Of a stretch of DNA of 64,000 nt, positions 8,967 to 16,963 are shown piece by piece. Numbering within the stretch: position 1 is the first letter of the stretch; each line of letters opens with the position of its first letter. The DNA lies in contig NZ_JACHVQ010000002.1 in NCBI RefSeq assembly GCF_014190805.1, forward strand, positions 372,001 to 436,000, written 5' to 3'. The stretch comes from Flexivirga oryzae. Its GTDB lineage: Bacteria > Actinomycetota > Actinomycetes > Actinomycetales > Dermatophilaceae. The position numbers and the translations under genes are program-made. Under the pieces are notes generated by a model that had not been told where the DNA came from, did not search any database, and was given only the letters and a program-made list of their open reading frames with translations.

Positions 8967-9289
8967 AGGTGGAAGACCTCCTCGGCGGGCGCCCACCACT
9001 GCCCGTCCGCGGCCGTGGCAACCGGCGCCTGGCACGGGTCGGTCAGCTGCCACCACCGCTGCGTCGCCGGGTCGTCGGCGATCGCCTGCATGTCGGATTC
9101 ATAGTCCTCACCGGTGTATTCGAGGTAACTGAAGAGCAACCCGTCACGCAGGAAGATGGAGTAGTTCGAGACGTGCGCGTGCTGCAGCGTCGCCAGCACC
9201 TCCGGCCAGACGTCGGCGTGCAACCGCCGGTACTCCTGCTCCATACCGTCCTTGAGCCGGATGACGGAGGCGACCCGGCGCACGCTCAC
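8963..9289 (-). CDS. L-rhamnose/L-fucose mutarotase family protein
   Basis: 108 residues, the normal size of the RhaM/DUF718 mutarotases. RRVASVIRLKDGMEQEYRRLHADVWPEV contains the conserved His, and NYSIFLRDGLLFSYLEY and a terminal WWAPAEEVFHL follow the family pattern. It interconverts the alpha and beta anomers of the pyranose so that the dehydrogenase is supplied with its preferred anomer. The GTG at 9289 overlaps the preceding SDR stop (GTGA), and the gene is coupled to the lactonase by another GTGA. The position in the operon favours L-fucose as substrate. Confidence 0.88.
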   Translation of the reverse strand: MSVRRVASVIRLKDGMEQEYRRLHADVWPEVLATLQHAHVSNYSIFLRDGLLFSYLEYTGEDYESDMQAIADDPATQRWWQLTDPCQAPVATAADGQWWAPAEEVFHL

Positions 9290-10032
9290 TTGCGCAGCCG
9301 CAGGCCCGCCATGCCGCCATCCACGGCCAGCGTGGTGCCCGTGGTCGAGCCGGCGCCCGGCGAGGCGAGGTAGGCCACGGCGTTCGCGACCTCCTGCGCC
9401 GACACCAGGCGACCGTGCGGCTGACGCGCTTCCAGTGCCGCACGCTCGGCCGCGGGGTCGTCCGCCGCGTCGAGCAGCCGGCCGACCCACGGAGTGTCGG
9501 CCGTGCCCGGGTTGACGGCGTTGACCCGGATGCCCTCGGCGATCAGGTCAGCGGCCATGGCGAGCGTGAGTGACAGCACGGCGCCCTTGCTGGCCGAGTA
9601 GAGGGCGCGGTTGGGCAGGCCCGCGGTCGCGGCTATCGAGCAGGTGTTGACGATCGCGGCGTGGTCCGACGCGCGCAGGCTGGGCAGTGCGGCACGCGTG
9701 ACACGCACCAGACCGAGCACGTTGATGTCCAACACCTTTCGCCACTCGTCATCGTCGTTGGCGTCGATGCCGCCCTGTGCGCCGACGCCGGCGTTGTTGA
9801 CCAGGATGTCCAGTCCACCCAGCCTCTCGACCGCGGCAGCCACGGCGGAGCGGACCTGCCCGTCGTCGCTCACGTCCGCGTGGACGAGGTCCAAGCCGTC
9901 GGGCGCGGTGTCGGCGCGGTCCAGCACCACGACACGGGCACCCCTGTCGCGCAGCACCGTCGCGGTGGCCAGACCTATCCCGGACGCACCACCGGTCACC
10001 AGTGCGGTCAGTCCGTCGAATTCCTCGCTCAT
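9286..10032 (-). CDS. SDR, probable 2-keto-3-deoxy-L-fuconate dehydrogenase
   Basis: 248 residues of a classical short-chain dehydrogenase: TALVTGGASGIGLA (cofactor loop), DILVNNAGVGAQGG, catalytic Ser in NTCSIAATAGL and Tyr-x3-Lys in ALYSASKGAV, then NAVNPGTADTPWV. An Asp after beta-strand 2 (VVLDRAD) points to NAD+. In the oxidative fucose route it converts 2-keto-3-deoxy-L-fuconate to the 2,4-diketo compound. The start at 10032 overlaps the stop of the upstream hydrolase gene as ATGA. The precise substrate is inferred from the neighbouring hydrolase and dehydratase. Confidence 0.85.
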   Translation of the reverse strand: MSEEFDGLTALVTGGASGIGLATATVLRDRGARVVVLDRADTAPDGLDLVHADVSDDGQVRSAVAAAVERLGGLDILVNNAGVGAQGGIDANDDDEWRKVLDINVLGLVRVTRAALPSLRASDHAAIVNTCSIAATAGLPNRALYSASKGAVLSLTLAMAADLIAEGIRVNAVNPGTADTPWVGRLLDAADDPAAERAALEARQPHGRLVSAQEVANAVAYLASPGAGSTTGTTLAVDGGMAGLRLRK

Positions 10033-10859
10033 GCTTGCGCAACCTCCTGTCGCTGGGCGCCGAGCCCGTCGATCTCGATCTCCACCACGTCACCGGGGCG
10101 CAGGTATGGCGCGTCGGCCCGTCCGAGTGCCACGCCTGCCGGTGTACCGGTGTTGATCACATCACCGGGCCGCAGCACCATGAACTGGCTGATGTACCAC
10201 ACCAAATGATCCACCCCGAAGACCATGTCCGCGGTCGTACCGTCCTGCATCACCACACCGTTGACGCTCAGTCGCAGCCGTAGCGCCTGCGGGTCGGCGA
10301 CCTCGTCCGCGGAGACCAGCATGGGCCCGAACGGGTTGAACGTCTCGCAGTTCTTGCCCTTGTCCCACTGTCCGCCGCGCTCCAACTGGAAGGCGCGCTC
10401 GGACACGTCATGGCTGATCGCGTAGCCGGCGATGTGCGCTGCCGAGTCCGCGGGGCTGGACAGGTAGCGCGCCTCGCGGCCGATCACCACCGCGAGCTCC
10501 ACCTCCCAGTCGGTCTTGGTCGAGCCGAGTGGGATCAGCACCGGATCTGTGGCCCCCACGACGGTGTCGGGAGCCTTCATGAAGAGGATCGGCTCGTCCG
10601 GGATCGCAGCACCGGTCTCTGCGGCGTGGTCGCGGTAGTTGAGGCCGACGCAGATCACCTTCCCGATCCCGGCGAGCGGTGGTCCGACCCGGCCCTGCGG
10701 GTGAACCTCCGGCAGGGCTGCGAGGTCCGCACCGAGGACGGTCTGCAGCGTCGCTCCGGTCACGTCGTCGACCAGCGGCGACAGGTCCCGCCATACACCG
10801 TCCCGGTCGGCCGCGAAGGGCCGTTCCTGCCCCGGCTCGCCGTAGCGTGCAATCCGCAT
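10029..10859 (-). CDS. FAH-family 2,4-diketo-3-deoxy-L-fuconate hydrolase
   Basis: 276 residues. KVICVGLNYRDHAAETG is followed by the fumarylacetoacetate-hydrolase metal site: KAPDTVVG, then TDWEVELAVVIG with its acidic ligands, and SHDVSERAFQLERGGQWDKGKNCETFNPFGP. Such enzymes cut a carbon-carbon bond in a beta-diketo acid; here the expected products are pyruvate and L-lactate. The ATG at 10859 gives the family-like start MRIARYGEPG and has AAAGGAG at 10871-10877. The upstream gap of 54 bp to the permease is the largest within the catabolic half of the operon. Confidence 0.87.
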   Translation of the reverse strand: MRIARYGEPGQERPFAADRDGVWRDLSPLVDDVTGATLQTVLGADLAALPEVHPQGRVGPPLAGIGKVICVGLNYRDHAAETGAAIPDEPILFMKAPDTVVGATDPVLIPLGSTKTDWEVELAVVIGREARYLSSPADSAAHIAGYAISHDVSERAFQLERGGQWDKGKNCETFNPFGPMLVSADEVADPQALRLRLSVNGVVMQDGTTADMVFGVDHLVWYISQFMVLRPGDVINTGTPAGVALGRADAPYLRPGDVVEIEIDGLGAQRQEVAQA

Positions 10860-10913
10860 GTGTGAGTGAACTCCTTTGTCAGGTATCAATTTTCGTTGGG
10901 TGTATGGCGCGGC

Positions 10914-11942
10914 TCAGTCGCGTGACCGGCCGGAGATGACGCGGGTGATCACCAGCACGACGAGGATCACGCCACCGTTGAGGAAGTCGAACCATTCACC
11001 GCTGACCCCGGCGAAGGTCAGCACGTTCTGCACCAGGTAGAGCAACAGGATGCCGGTGAAGGCGCCGACCAGGCTGCCGCGTCCGCCGTTCAGGCTGACG
11101 CCGCCGATGACCGCCGCGGCGAACACGGTGAAGATCGAGCCGTTGGCCTGGCTGGAAGCGACCGACGCCAAGTGCCCGGACAGCATCAGTCCGCCGATCG
11201 CCGCGAGCAGGCTGGCGATCACGAAGATGCCCATGTAGGTCCGGTCGGTCCGGATGCCGGCTGCGCGCGCCGCGTCGACGTTGCCGCCGATGGCGTAGAG
11301 CGAGCGCCCGACCCGTAGGTAGCGCAGCGTGACGGCGCCGATCGCGAACGCCAGCACGCAGATCCAGATGGCTGCCGGGATGCCGAGCCAGTTGGCGGTT
11401 CCGACGTAGGTCATCGACGAACTCATCCCGAAGAAGGTCTGACCGGAGGAGATGCCGGTCAGCAGGCCGCGCAACGTGATGAGCATGCCGAGGGTCACGA
11501 TGAAGGCGTTGAGGCCCAGCTTGACCACGAGTACGGCGTTGATGACTCCGATCGCCACACCCACGAGCAGCGTCACGGGGATCGCGAAACCTCCTGGCAG
11601 CACGTGGATTCCGTGATGCACCCCGCCAGGGAGAGTCAGCCAGGCAGCGATGCCCGGCGCGAGGCCGGCGGTCGACTCCAGTGACAGGTCCATCTTGCCG
11701 GTGAGCAGCACGAGGGTCTCGGCGAGCACCAGCAGCCCGATCCAGGACATCGACACCAGCACGTCGCTCAGGTTGGTCCAGGTGAAGAAGTGCGACGACA
11801 CGAATGATCCGATGATCAGGATCAGGATGATCGGTGGCACCAGCGCCAGGTCGCGGAAACGCGCCAGGCTCAGCTGTTTCCGGCCACCGTGCACTGCCAC
11901 GGACGGCATCGTCGCCGCCTCGGCCTTGGTGGTCTCAGTCAT
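10914..11942 (-). CDS. Sugar ABC transporter permease (RbsC-like)
   Basis: 342 residues with about eight to ten hydrophobic helices from ALVPPIILILIIGSFV to NGGVILVVLVITRVI. The segments GKMDLSLEST, GLNAFIVTLGMLITLRGL and AAVIGGVSLNGGRGSLVGA are characteristic of the ribose/xylose-type permeases. It would form the membrane channel for the imported monosaccharide together with the ATPase and lipoprotein encoded immediately upstream. Its ATG (11942) lies inside the end of the ATPase gene in an 8-base ATGACTGA overlap, which supports this start and tight co-expression. Confidence 0.9.
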   Translation of the reverse strand: MTETTKAEAATMPSVAVHGGRKQLSLARFRDLALVPPIILILIIGSFVSSHFFTWTNLSDVLVSMSWIGLLVLAETLVLLTGKMDLSLESTAGLAPGIAAWLTLPGGVHHGIHVLPGGFAIPVTLLVGVAIGVINAVLVVKLGLNAFIVTLGMLITLRGLLTGISSGQTFFGMSSSMTYVGTANWLGIPAAIWICVLAFAIGAVTLRYLRVGRSLYAIGGNVDAARAAGIRTDRTYMGIFVIASLLAAIGGLMLSGHLASVASSQANGSIFTVFAAAVIGGVSLNGGRGSLVGAFTGILLLYLVQNVLTFAGVSGEWFDFLNGGVILVVLVITRVISGRSRD

Positions 11943-13467
11943 CGGAAAGCTCCACTCCCTCCATGGCCGCAACGATGTCGCGGTCGTCCCACTGGTCTTC
12001 GAACTGCGCCACCTGCCGGCCGCGGAAGACGACGCTCACGCGGTGGCAATACCGCAGGTCCTCCAGGTCGTCGGTGACGATGAGGACGGCCGCGCCGCGC
12101 TCCGTGGCGTCGACGGCGGTCGCGAGCAGCGACTCCTTCGAGCGCACATCGACCCCGGCGGTCGGCGCCATCAGCACCAGCACCTTCGGGTCGTCGGCGA
12201 TCGCCCGTGCGGCGACCACCTTCTGCTGGTTGCCGCCGGAGAGCTCCCCCGCGGCCTGGTCCGGGTTCGCCGGCACGATGTCGAGCCGCTTGATCAGGCC
12301 CCGTGCGTATGCCGCCTGCCGTTTCGGGCTGACCCACCCGTGGCTGCCGAGCCGGTGCGGCACCGACATCGTCGCGTTGTCGCCGATCGTGAGACCGTCG
12401 ACGAGGCCCTCCTGGTGCCGGTCCTTGGGCACGAAACCGACGCCCGCGCGGTGCGCCCGCGGCACGCTGCCCGGCCGTAACCAGTTGCCGTCGATGGTGA
12501 TCGTCCCGGCCCGCGGCGTCTGCAAACCACAGACCGCTTCGGCGATCTCGAACTTCCCGCTGCCCCCGCCGCCGGCCAGTCCGACGATCTCGCCGGGCCG
12601 CACCGCGAGGTCGATGCCGTCGTATGCCGTCCCGGCGAGTCCGTCGAGCTGCAGGCCGCCCGTGGCGCGCCGGTCCGGTCCGGGCGGCCGGGGATCACTG
12701 CGCACCGCGGCCTTCTCCCCCGTCATCGCCTCGACCAGGGTGGTGCGACTGAGTTCGTCGACCCGGCCGCTGCGCACGAACTGCGCGTCGCGGAAGACCG
12801 TGACGCTTTCGCACAGCTCGAAGATCTCCTGCAGGTGATGACTGATGTAGAGGAAGGTGACGCCCTGCGATCGCAGCGCCCGCACCCGCTCGAAGAGCCG
12901 CTGGACGCCGGTGCCGTCCAGCCGCGCCGTCGGTTCGTCCAGGATGACGAACCGGGCGCCGAACGACAGAGCACGCGCGATCTCGACATACTGCTTCTGC
13001 TCGATCGTCAGGTCACGTGCCGTGGTTGCCGGGTCGATGTCGAGCTGCCACTCGGCCAGCAACTCGGCAGCCTTGTCCTGCAACCGCTTCCAGCTGATCA
13101 TTCGCCCTCCGTCCACCGCTTGGCGGTTCACGAAGAGGTTCTCGGCCACGCTCAACTCGTCGATGACGGTGAGCCGCTGGTAGACGCAGGCGACTCGCTG
13201 CCGCCACGCTTCCCGATCGGCGAGGGGCGGGGCGGGCACTCCACCCAGCTCGACCGTGCCGGTGTCGGGCGCCTGCAGGCCGGTCAGGATCGACACCAGG
13301 GTCGACTTGCCGGCCCCGTTGCGCCCTACCAGTGCGTGCACCTCGCCCTCCGCGACGTCCAGGTGGACGTCGCGCAGGGCACGGGTCGCGCCGAATGTCT
13401 TGCTCACTCCCGTGACCCGCGCCGCCCGGACGGCGGCGTCGGGAGCGTTCGCAGCGGCGGTGCTCAT
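11935..13467 (-). CDS. Sugar ABC transporter ATPase (two nucleotide-binding domains)
   Basis: 510 residues, the double-ABC architecture of RbsA/MglA. The first domain has Walker A GRNGAGKST, an atypical signature (LTIEQKQYVEIARAL) and an intact Walker B FVILDEPTARLD. The second has a degenerate P-loop (LAGGGGSGKFEIAEA), a canonical signature LSGGNQQKVVAARAI and a Walker B in which the Asp-Glu is replaced by Met-Ala (VLVLMAPTAGVD). The ATP site built on the second Walker motifs therefore looks catalytically dead, while the other composite site should work. It is co-transcribed with the lipoprotein and permease genes and powers sugar uptake. Confidence 0.92.
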   Translation of the reverse strand: MSTAAANAPDAAVRAARVTGVSKTFGATRALRDVHLDVAEGEVHALVGRNGAGKSTLVSILTGLQAPDTGTVELGGVPAPPLADREAWRQRVACVYQRLTVIDELSVAENLFVNRQAVDGGRMISWKRLQDKAAELLAEWQLDIDPATTARDLTIEQKQYVEIARALSFGARFVILDEPTARLDGTGVQRLFERVRALRSQGVTFLYISHHLQEIFELCESVTVFRDAQFVRSGRVDELSRTTLVEAMTGEKAAVRSDPRPPGPDRRATGGLQLDGLAGTAYDGIDLAVRPGEIVGLAGGGGSGKFEIAEAVCGLQTPRAGTITIDGNWLRPGSVPRAHRAGVGFVPKDRHQEGLVDGLTIGDNATMSVPHRLGSHGWVSPKRQAAYARGLIKRLDIVPANPDQAAGELSGGNQQKVVAARAIADDPKVLVLMAPTAGVDVRSKESLLATAVDATERGAAVLIVTDDLEDLRYCHRVSVVFRGRQVAQFEDQWDDRDIVAAMEGVELSDD

Positions 13468-13495
13468 GGTGTCCTTCCAGTCATACTGCGGCGGG

Positions 13496-14557
13496 TCAGC
13501 TGACCGCGTTGCCCCAGAGGGCCTTGTCCGTCACTGCCTTGGAGCCGGGGTACTTGCCGTCGATCGTGACCAACGGTGCCGGAATCTGGTCCTCCAGCAA
13601 ACCCTTCCGGACGGCGATGATGGTTCCGCCGTGCCCGTCCGGTCCCGCCTTCTGCTTCTTGCCGGCGATCGCGTCCTTGATGTACTGCAGGGCGTACTTC
13701 GAGTAGAGGTCCGCCGGCTGGGAGACGGTCGCGTCCATCTGACCGGACTTGATCGCCGCGTATTCGGCGGGCACACCGTCGTTGGACACGATCACGATGT
13801 GACCGCTCTTGCCGCGCGGCACCAGCAGGTGCTTCTGCTTCAGCGCCTGCAGGGTCGAGGGCAGGTAGATGCTCGCCTGCATGTAGATGGCGTTGATCTT
13901 GTTACCGGCCAGCACAGTGTTCAGCTTGGAGATCGCCGTCGGCGGGTCCCACTTGGTCGCCTCGCCGAACACCTTGACGTTCGGGTAGTTGGCCTTCATG
14001 CACGCGTTGAACGCCTGGGTGCGGTCCCGGCCGTTGATGGAGCCGAGGTCGCCCTCGAACATCACGACGTTGCCCTTGCCCTTCAGCGTGTCGCCGATGT
14101 ACTTGCAGGCCTTCTCGCCATACGCCTTGTTGTTGGCGCGCACGACCATGTAGACGTCACCGCTGTCCGGCCGGGTGTCGACCGAGACGACCGGGATCTT
14201 CTTCGCCGCCAGCTGCGACAGGGTGGGCACGACCGCCGCCGTGTCCTGCGGTGCAATCACGACTCCCTTGACGCCTTGCGCCACAAGGGTGTTCACGTTG
14301 TCGGCAAGCTTGCTGATGTCGTTCTGCGAGTTCGTCGTCTTCATGCTGACGCCGACCTTCTTGGCCATCTCCGGCATGTACTTGATGTAGGCGTTCCAGA
14401 AGTCGGAGTCCGACCTGGGATAGTCGACACCGACGAGCGGCTTGTCGCCCGCCGAGTCGCCGGAGCTGCCGGATCCGCCGCCGCTGCTGGAGCAGGCGGA
14501 AACCCCAGCACAGAGCGTGGATGCGATCGCGGCTGCCGCGAGAGTCTTCAATCGCAT
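13496..14557 (-). CDS. Sugar ABC transporter substrate-binding lipoprotein
   Basis: 353 residues. A lipoprotein signal peptide ends in the lipobox AGVSAC (Cys about residue 22) followed by a Ser/Gly linker. The rest is a periplasmic-binding-protein type I fold (peripla_BP_4): VGVDYPRSDSDFWNAY, GVKGVVIAPQD, IPVVSVDTRPDSG and IVIVSNDGVPAEYAAIKSGQM. It would capture the monosaccharide outside the membrane and deliver it to the permease. The ATG at 14557 has a purine-rich AAGGAAGGAA site upstream. It lies between the dehydratase and ATPase genes; no clear terminator is visible in the 28-bp and 35-bp gaps. Confidence 0.92.
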   Translation of the reverse strand: MRLKTLAAAAIASTLCAGVSACSSSGGGSGSSGDSAGDKPLVGVDYPRSDSDFWNAYIKYMPEMAKKVGVSMKTTNSQNDISKLADNVNTLVAQGVKGVVIAPQDTAAVVPTLSQLAAKKIPVVSVDTRPDSGDVYMVVRANNKAYGEKACKYIGDTLKGKGNVVMFEGDLGSINGRDRTQAFNACMKANYPNVKVFGEATKWDPPTAISKLNTVLAGNKINAIYMQASIYLPSTLQALKQKHLLVPRGKSGHIVIVSNDGVPAEYAAIKSGQMDATVSQPADLYSKYALQYIKDAIAGKKQKAGPDGHGGTIIAVRKGLLEDQIPAPLVTIDGKYPGSKAVTDKALWGNAVS

Positions 14558-14592
14558 GGAACAGATTCCTTCCTTGGTGCCGAGTGGTGTAG

Positions 14593-15927
14593 TCACCCGG
14601 TCGTGTGGTGGGTGTTTCCGGTCGTTTCGTCCGCCGACGCGGTCCACACCACGCCGTCCGGGAAGCTGTAGTCGCGCAGGGTGTCGGGCAGCATGCGTGC
14701 GCCGGAGCCGGGCGCGCGTGGTGCGCGGTAGGCACCACCGGTGACCACTGCCGGGTCCTCGAAGTGCTCGTGCAGGTGGTCGACGAACTCGATCCACCGG
14801 CCCTCGGTGGTGCCGCTGACCGCGACGAAGTCGAACATCGACAGGTGCTGCACGACCTCGCACAGCCCCACGCCACCGGCATGCGGGCAGACCGGCACGC
14901 CATACTTCGCCGCGAGCAGCAAGATGGCGATGTTCTCATTGACGCCGGCGACGCGGCAGGCGTCGATCTGGCACACGTCGATCGCGCCACTGGCCAGCAG
15001 TTGCTTGAAAATCACTGCGTTGGCTACGTGTTCGCCGGTGGCGACCCGCACGGGGTGCACTCCCTCGGCGATCGCGCGGTGACCGAGGATGTCGTCGGGG
15101 CTGGTGGCCTCCTCGATCCAGTAGACGCCGTGCGGTGTCAGCCGGCGCACGTTGGCGATCGCCTCGTCGACGCCCCACCGCTGGTTGGCGTCGACCGAGA
15201 TCAGCACGTCCGGGCCGACCAGGCCGCGCACCAACTTCACTCGGCGCTCGTCGTCGTCGATGTCGGCGCCGACCTTGAGCTTCAGGTGGGTGAAGCCGTC
15301 CGCGACGGCCTCCCCGACCAGGCGGGTCACCTTCTCGTCGGAGTAGCCGAGCCAGCCCGCTGAGGTGGTGTATGCCGGGTAGCCGGACTCGCGCAGGTGC
15401 GCCATCCGCTCGGTGCGGGCGGCAGCCGCGCGCTCCAGCAGGGCCAGCGCCTCACCGGGTGTCAACGCATCGGACAGGTAGGTGAAGTCGACCAGGTCGA
15501 CCAGTTGCCGCGGAGTCATCTCGGCCAGCAGCGCCCACAGCGGCAGGCCGGCGCGGCGTGCCTTCAGGTCCCAGACCGCGTTGACCACGGCGCCGACGGC
15601 CATGTGCATCACGCCCTTCTCCGGGCCGAGCCAACGCAATTGGCTGTCGGAGACGAGCCGTCGCCAGAAGGCGCCCATGTCACCGAGCACCTCGTCGACG
15701 TCGAGACCGACGACCATCGCCTCGACGGCGTGGATGGCGCTCGCGGCAACCTCGTTGCCGCGGCCGATGGTGAAGACGAAGCCGTTGCCCGCGTCGCCGT
15801 CACTGGTCGGAACGGTGACGTAGGCCGCCGAGTAGTCCGGGTCGGGGTTCATGGCGTCCGAGCCGTCCAGCGACCGCGACGTCGGAAACCGGACGTCCGA
15901 TACTTCGAACGGTCTGAACTCGGCCAT
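14593..15927 (-). CDS. L-fuconate dehydratase (enolase superfamily)
   Basis: 444 residues. N-terminal capping domain with [27 protein letters not shown], typical of L-fuconate dehydratases, then the barrel with FTHLKLKVG (the K-x-K base), ISVDANQRW and [11 protein letters not shown] (metal ligands), VATGEHVAN and a catalytic His in [12 protein letters not shown]. It removes water from L-fuconate to give 2-keto-3-deoxy-L-fuconate. I chose the ATG at 15927 (MAEFRPFEV) with AAGGGG upstream. It is the first gene of the operon, facing the GntR regulator across 181 bp that hold two direct repeats. Confidence 0.92.
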   Translation of the reverse strand: MAEFRPFEVSDVRFPTSRSLDGSDAMNPDPDYSAAYVTVPTSDGDAGNGFVFTIGRGNEVAASAIHAVEAMVVGLDVDEVLGDMGAFWRRLVSDSQLRWLGPEKGVMHMAVGAVVNAVWDLKARRAGLPLWALLAEMTPRQLVDLVDFTYLSDALTPGEALALLERAAAARTERMAHLRESGYPAYTTSAGWLGYSDEKVTRLVGEAVADGFTHLKLKVGADIDDDERRVKLVRGLVGPDVLISVDANQRWGVDEAIANVRRLTPHGVYWIEEATSPDDILGHRAIAEGVHPVRVATGEHVANAVIFKQLLASGAIDVCQIDACRVAGVNENIAILLLAAKYGVPVCPHAGGVGLCEVVQHLSMFDFVAVSGTTEGRWIEFVDHLHEHFEDPAVVTGGAYRAPRAPGSGARMLPDTLRDYSFPDGVVWTASADETTGNTHHTTG

Positions 15928-15953
15928 CAATGGAACCCCTTGCACAACAGAAG

Positions 15954-16036
15954 ATCGGATGTTTCGTGAGAGATCGTGGCGTGCGCGCCGGGGCCGCGTC
16001 AAGCACTTCCGCAAAATTCATCGGATGTCTCTTGCG
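15954..16036. promoter_or_regulatory. Direct repeats in the fucose operon/GntR divergent promoter
   Basis: Within the 181-bp divergent gap, the 17-base words ATCGGATGTTTCGTGAG (15954-15970) and ATCGGATGTCTCTTGCG (16020-16036) match at 14 positions and start 66 bp apart, close to six helical turns. One copy is next to each divergent start. They are candidate sites for the GntR-type regulator encoded at 16109, though FadR-type sites are more often palindromic. Confidence 0.45.
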
Positions 16037-16108
16037 CAACGTGCCGTTCGGCGCCGAAAAATGACGCATACTGTGCGAGAGCGCCGACGGACGGGAAAGG
16101 GAGGTGCG

Positions 16109-16786
16109 ATGGCTGTCACCGATGACGCTGTCGAGAAGCTGCGCGGGATGATCCTCGAAGGCACCCTGAAGCCGGGCGACCGGCTTCCCAAGGAAGCCGA
16201 CCTGGCTGCCACCCTCGGGCTCTCCCGCAACTCGCTGCGCGAGGCGGTGCGCGCCCTCTCGATGGTGCGCATCCTCGACGTGCGACAGGGCGACGGCACC
16301 TACGTCTCCAGTCTCGCGGCAGACTCCCTCGTCGAAGCGCTGACCTTCATCATCGAGTTCCACCGCGACGCTTCGGTCCTCGAACTCCTTGAGGTGCGAA
16401 GGGTTTTGGAGCCCGCCGTGTGTGCCCGCGCGGCAAACCTCGCAACCGAGGACGACATCCAGGCCCTGGAGGCGGTGCTCGCGAAGTCGACCGCGTCCTC
16501 GCCGGTCGACGACCTGGTCAGCGCGGACCTGGAGTTCCACCGCACGATCGCCAAGTGCTGCGGCAACCCGGTGCTCGCGTCCCTGGCCGAGTCGCTGTCC
16601 GGGCCGACCCAGCGCGCCCGCATCTGGCGGGGTATGACGGAGGAGGGCGCGCTCGAACGCACGCTGCGCGAGCACGCCGCGATCCTGGACGCGATCCGAC
16701 GGCACGACGCCGAGATCGCCGCCGCCTGGGCGGCGGTCCACATCGGTGGCGTGGAGGACTGGCTGCGGGAGAACCTCGCCGATTAG
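16109..16786 (+). CDS. GntR-family (FadR type) transcription regulator
   Basis: 225 residues. N-terminal winged helix (residues about 5-70) with LKPGDRLPKEADLAATLGLSRNSLREAVRALSMVRILDVRQGDGTYV, the classic GntR DNA-binding signature, followed by an all-helical FCD ligand domain with LEVRRVLEPAVCARAA, DLEFHRTIAKCCGNPVL and REHAAILDAI. The conserved Asp/His residues of FCD domains usually hold a metal that helps bind a small acid. The ATG at 16109 is preceded by AAAGGGAGG. It is divergent from the L-fucose operon and most likely represses it until a pathway intermediate such as a fuconate derivative is present. Confidence 0.88.
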   Translation: MAVTDDAVEKLRGMILEGTLKPGDRLPKEADLAATLGLSRNSLREAVRALSMVRILDVRQGDGTYVSSLAADSLVEALTFIIEFHRDASVLELLEVRRVLEPAVCARAANLATEDDIQALEAVLAKSTASSPVDDLVSADLEFHRTIAKCCGNPVLASLAESLSGPTQRARIWRGMTEEGALERTLREHAAILDAIRRHDAEIAAAWAAVHIGGVEDWLRENLAD

Positions 16787-16953
16787 ACCGATGAATCCCG
16801 CGGGACCGGCCTCGCCGCCCGATCCCAGAGCTCCGATCTATGTCGGCCGCTGACCGGGGTCCACTCTGCTGATCCGCACCGACCGGCCAGGGAAAGTCCA
16901 GGGTCCGGGACTACGGTGCGGTCCATCGGGGTCGCCGCAGTCGCAGGATCGAG

Positions 16954-16963
16954 ATGACGTCAT
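16954..16963. promoter_or_regulatory. Palindrome across the APC transporter start codon
   Basis: ATGACGTCAT is a perfect 10-bp palindrome whose last bases overlap the ATG at 16962. It could be an operator or a chance word; no regulator is encoded next to it. Confidence 0.2.
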
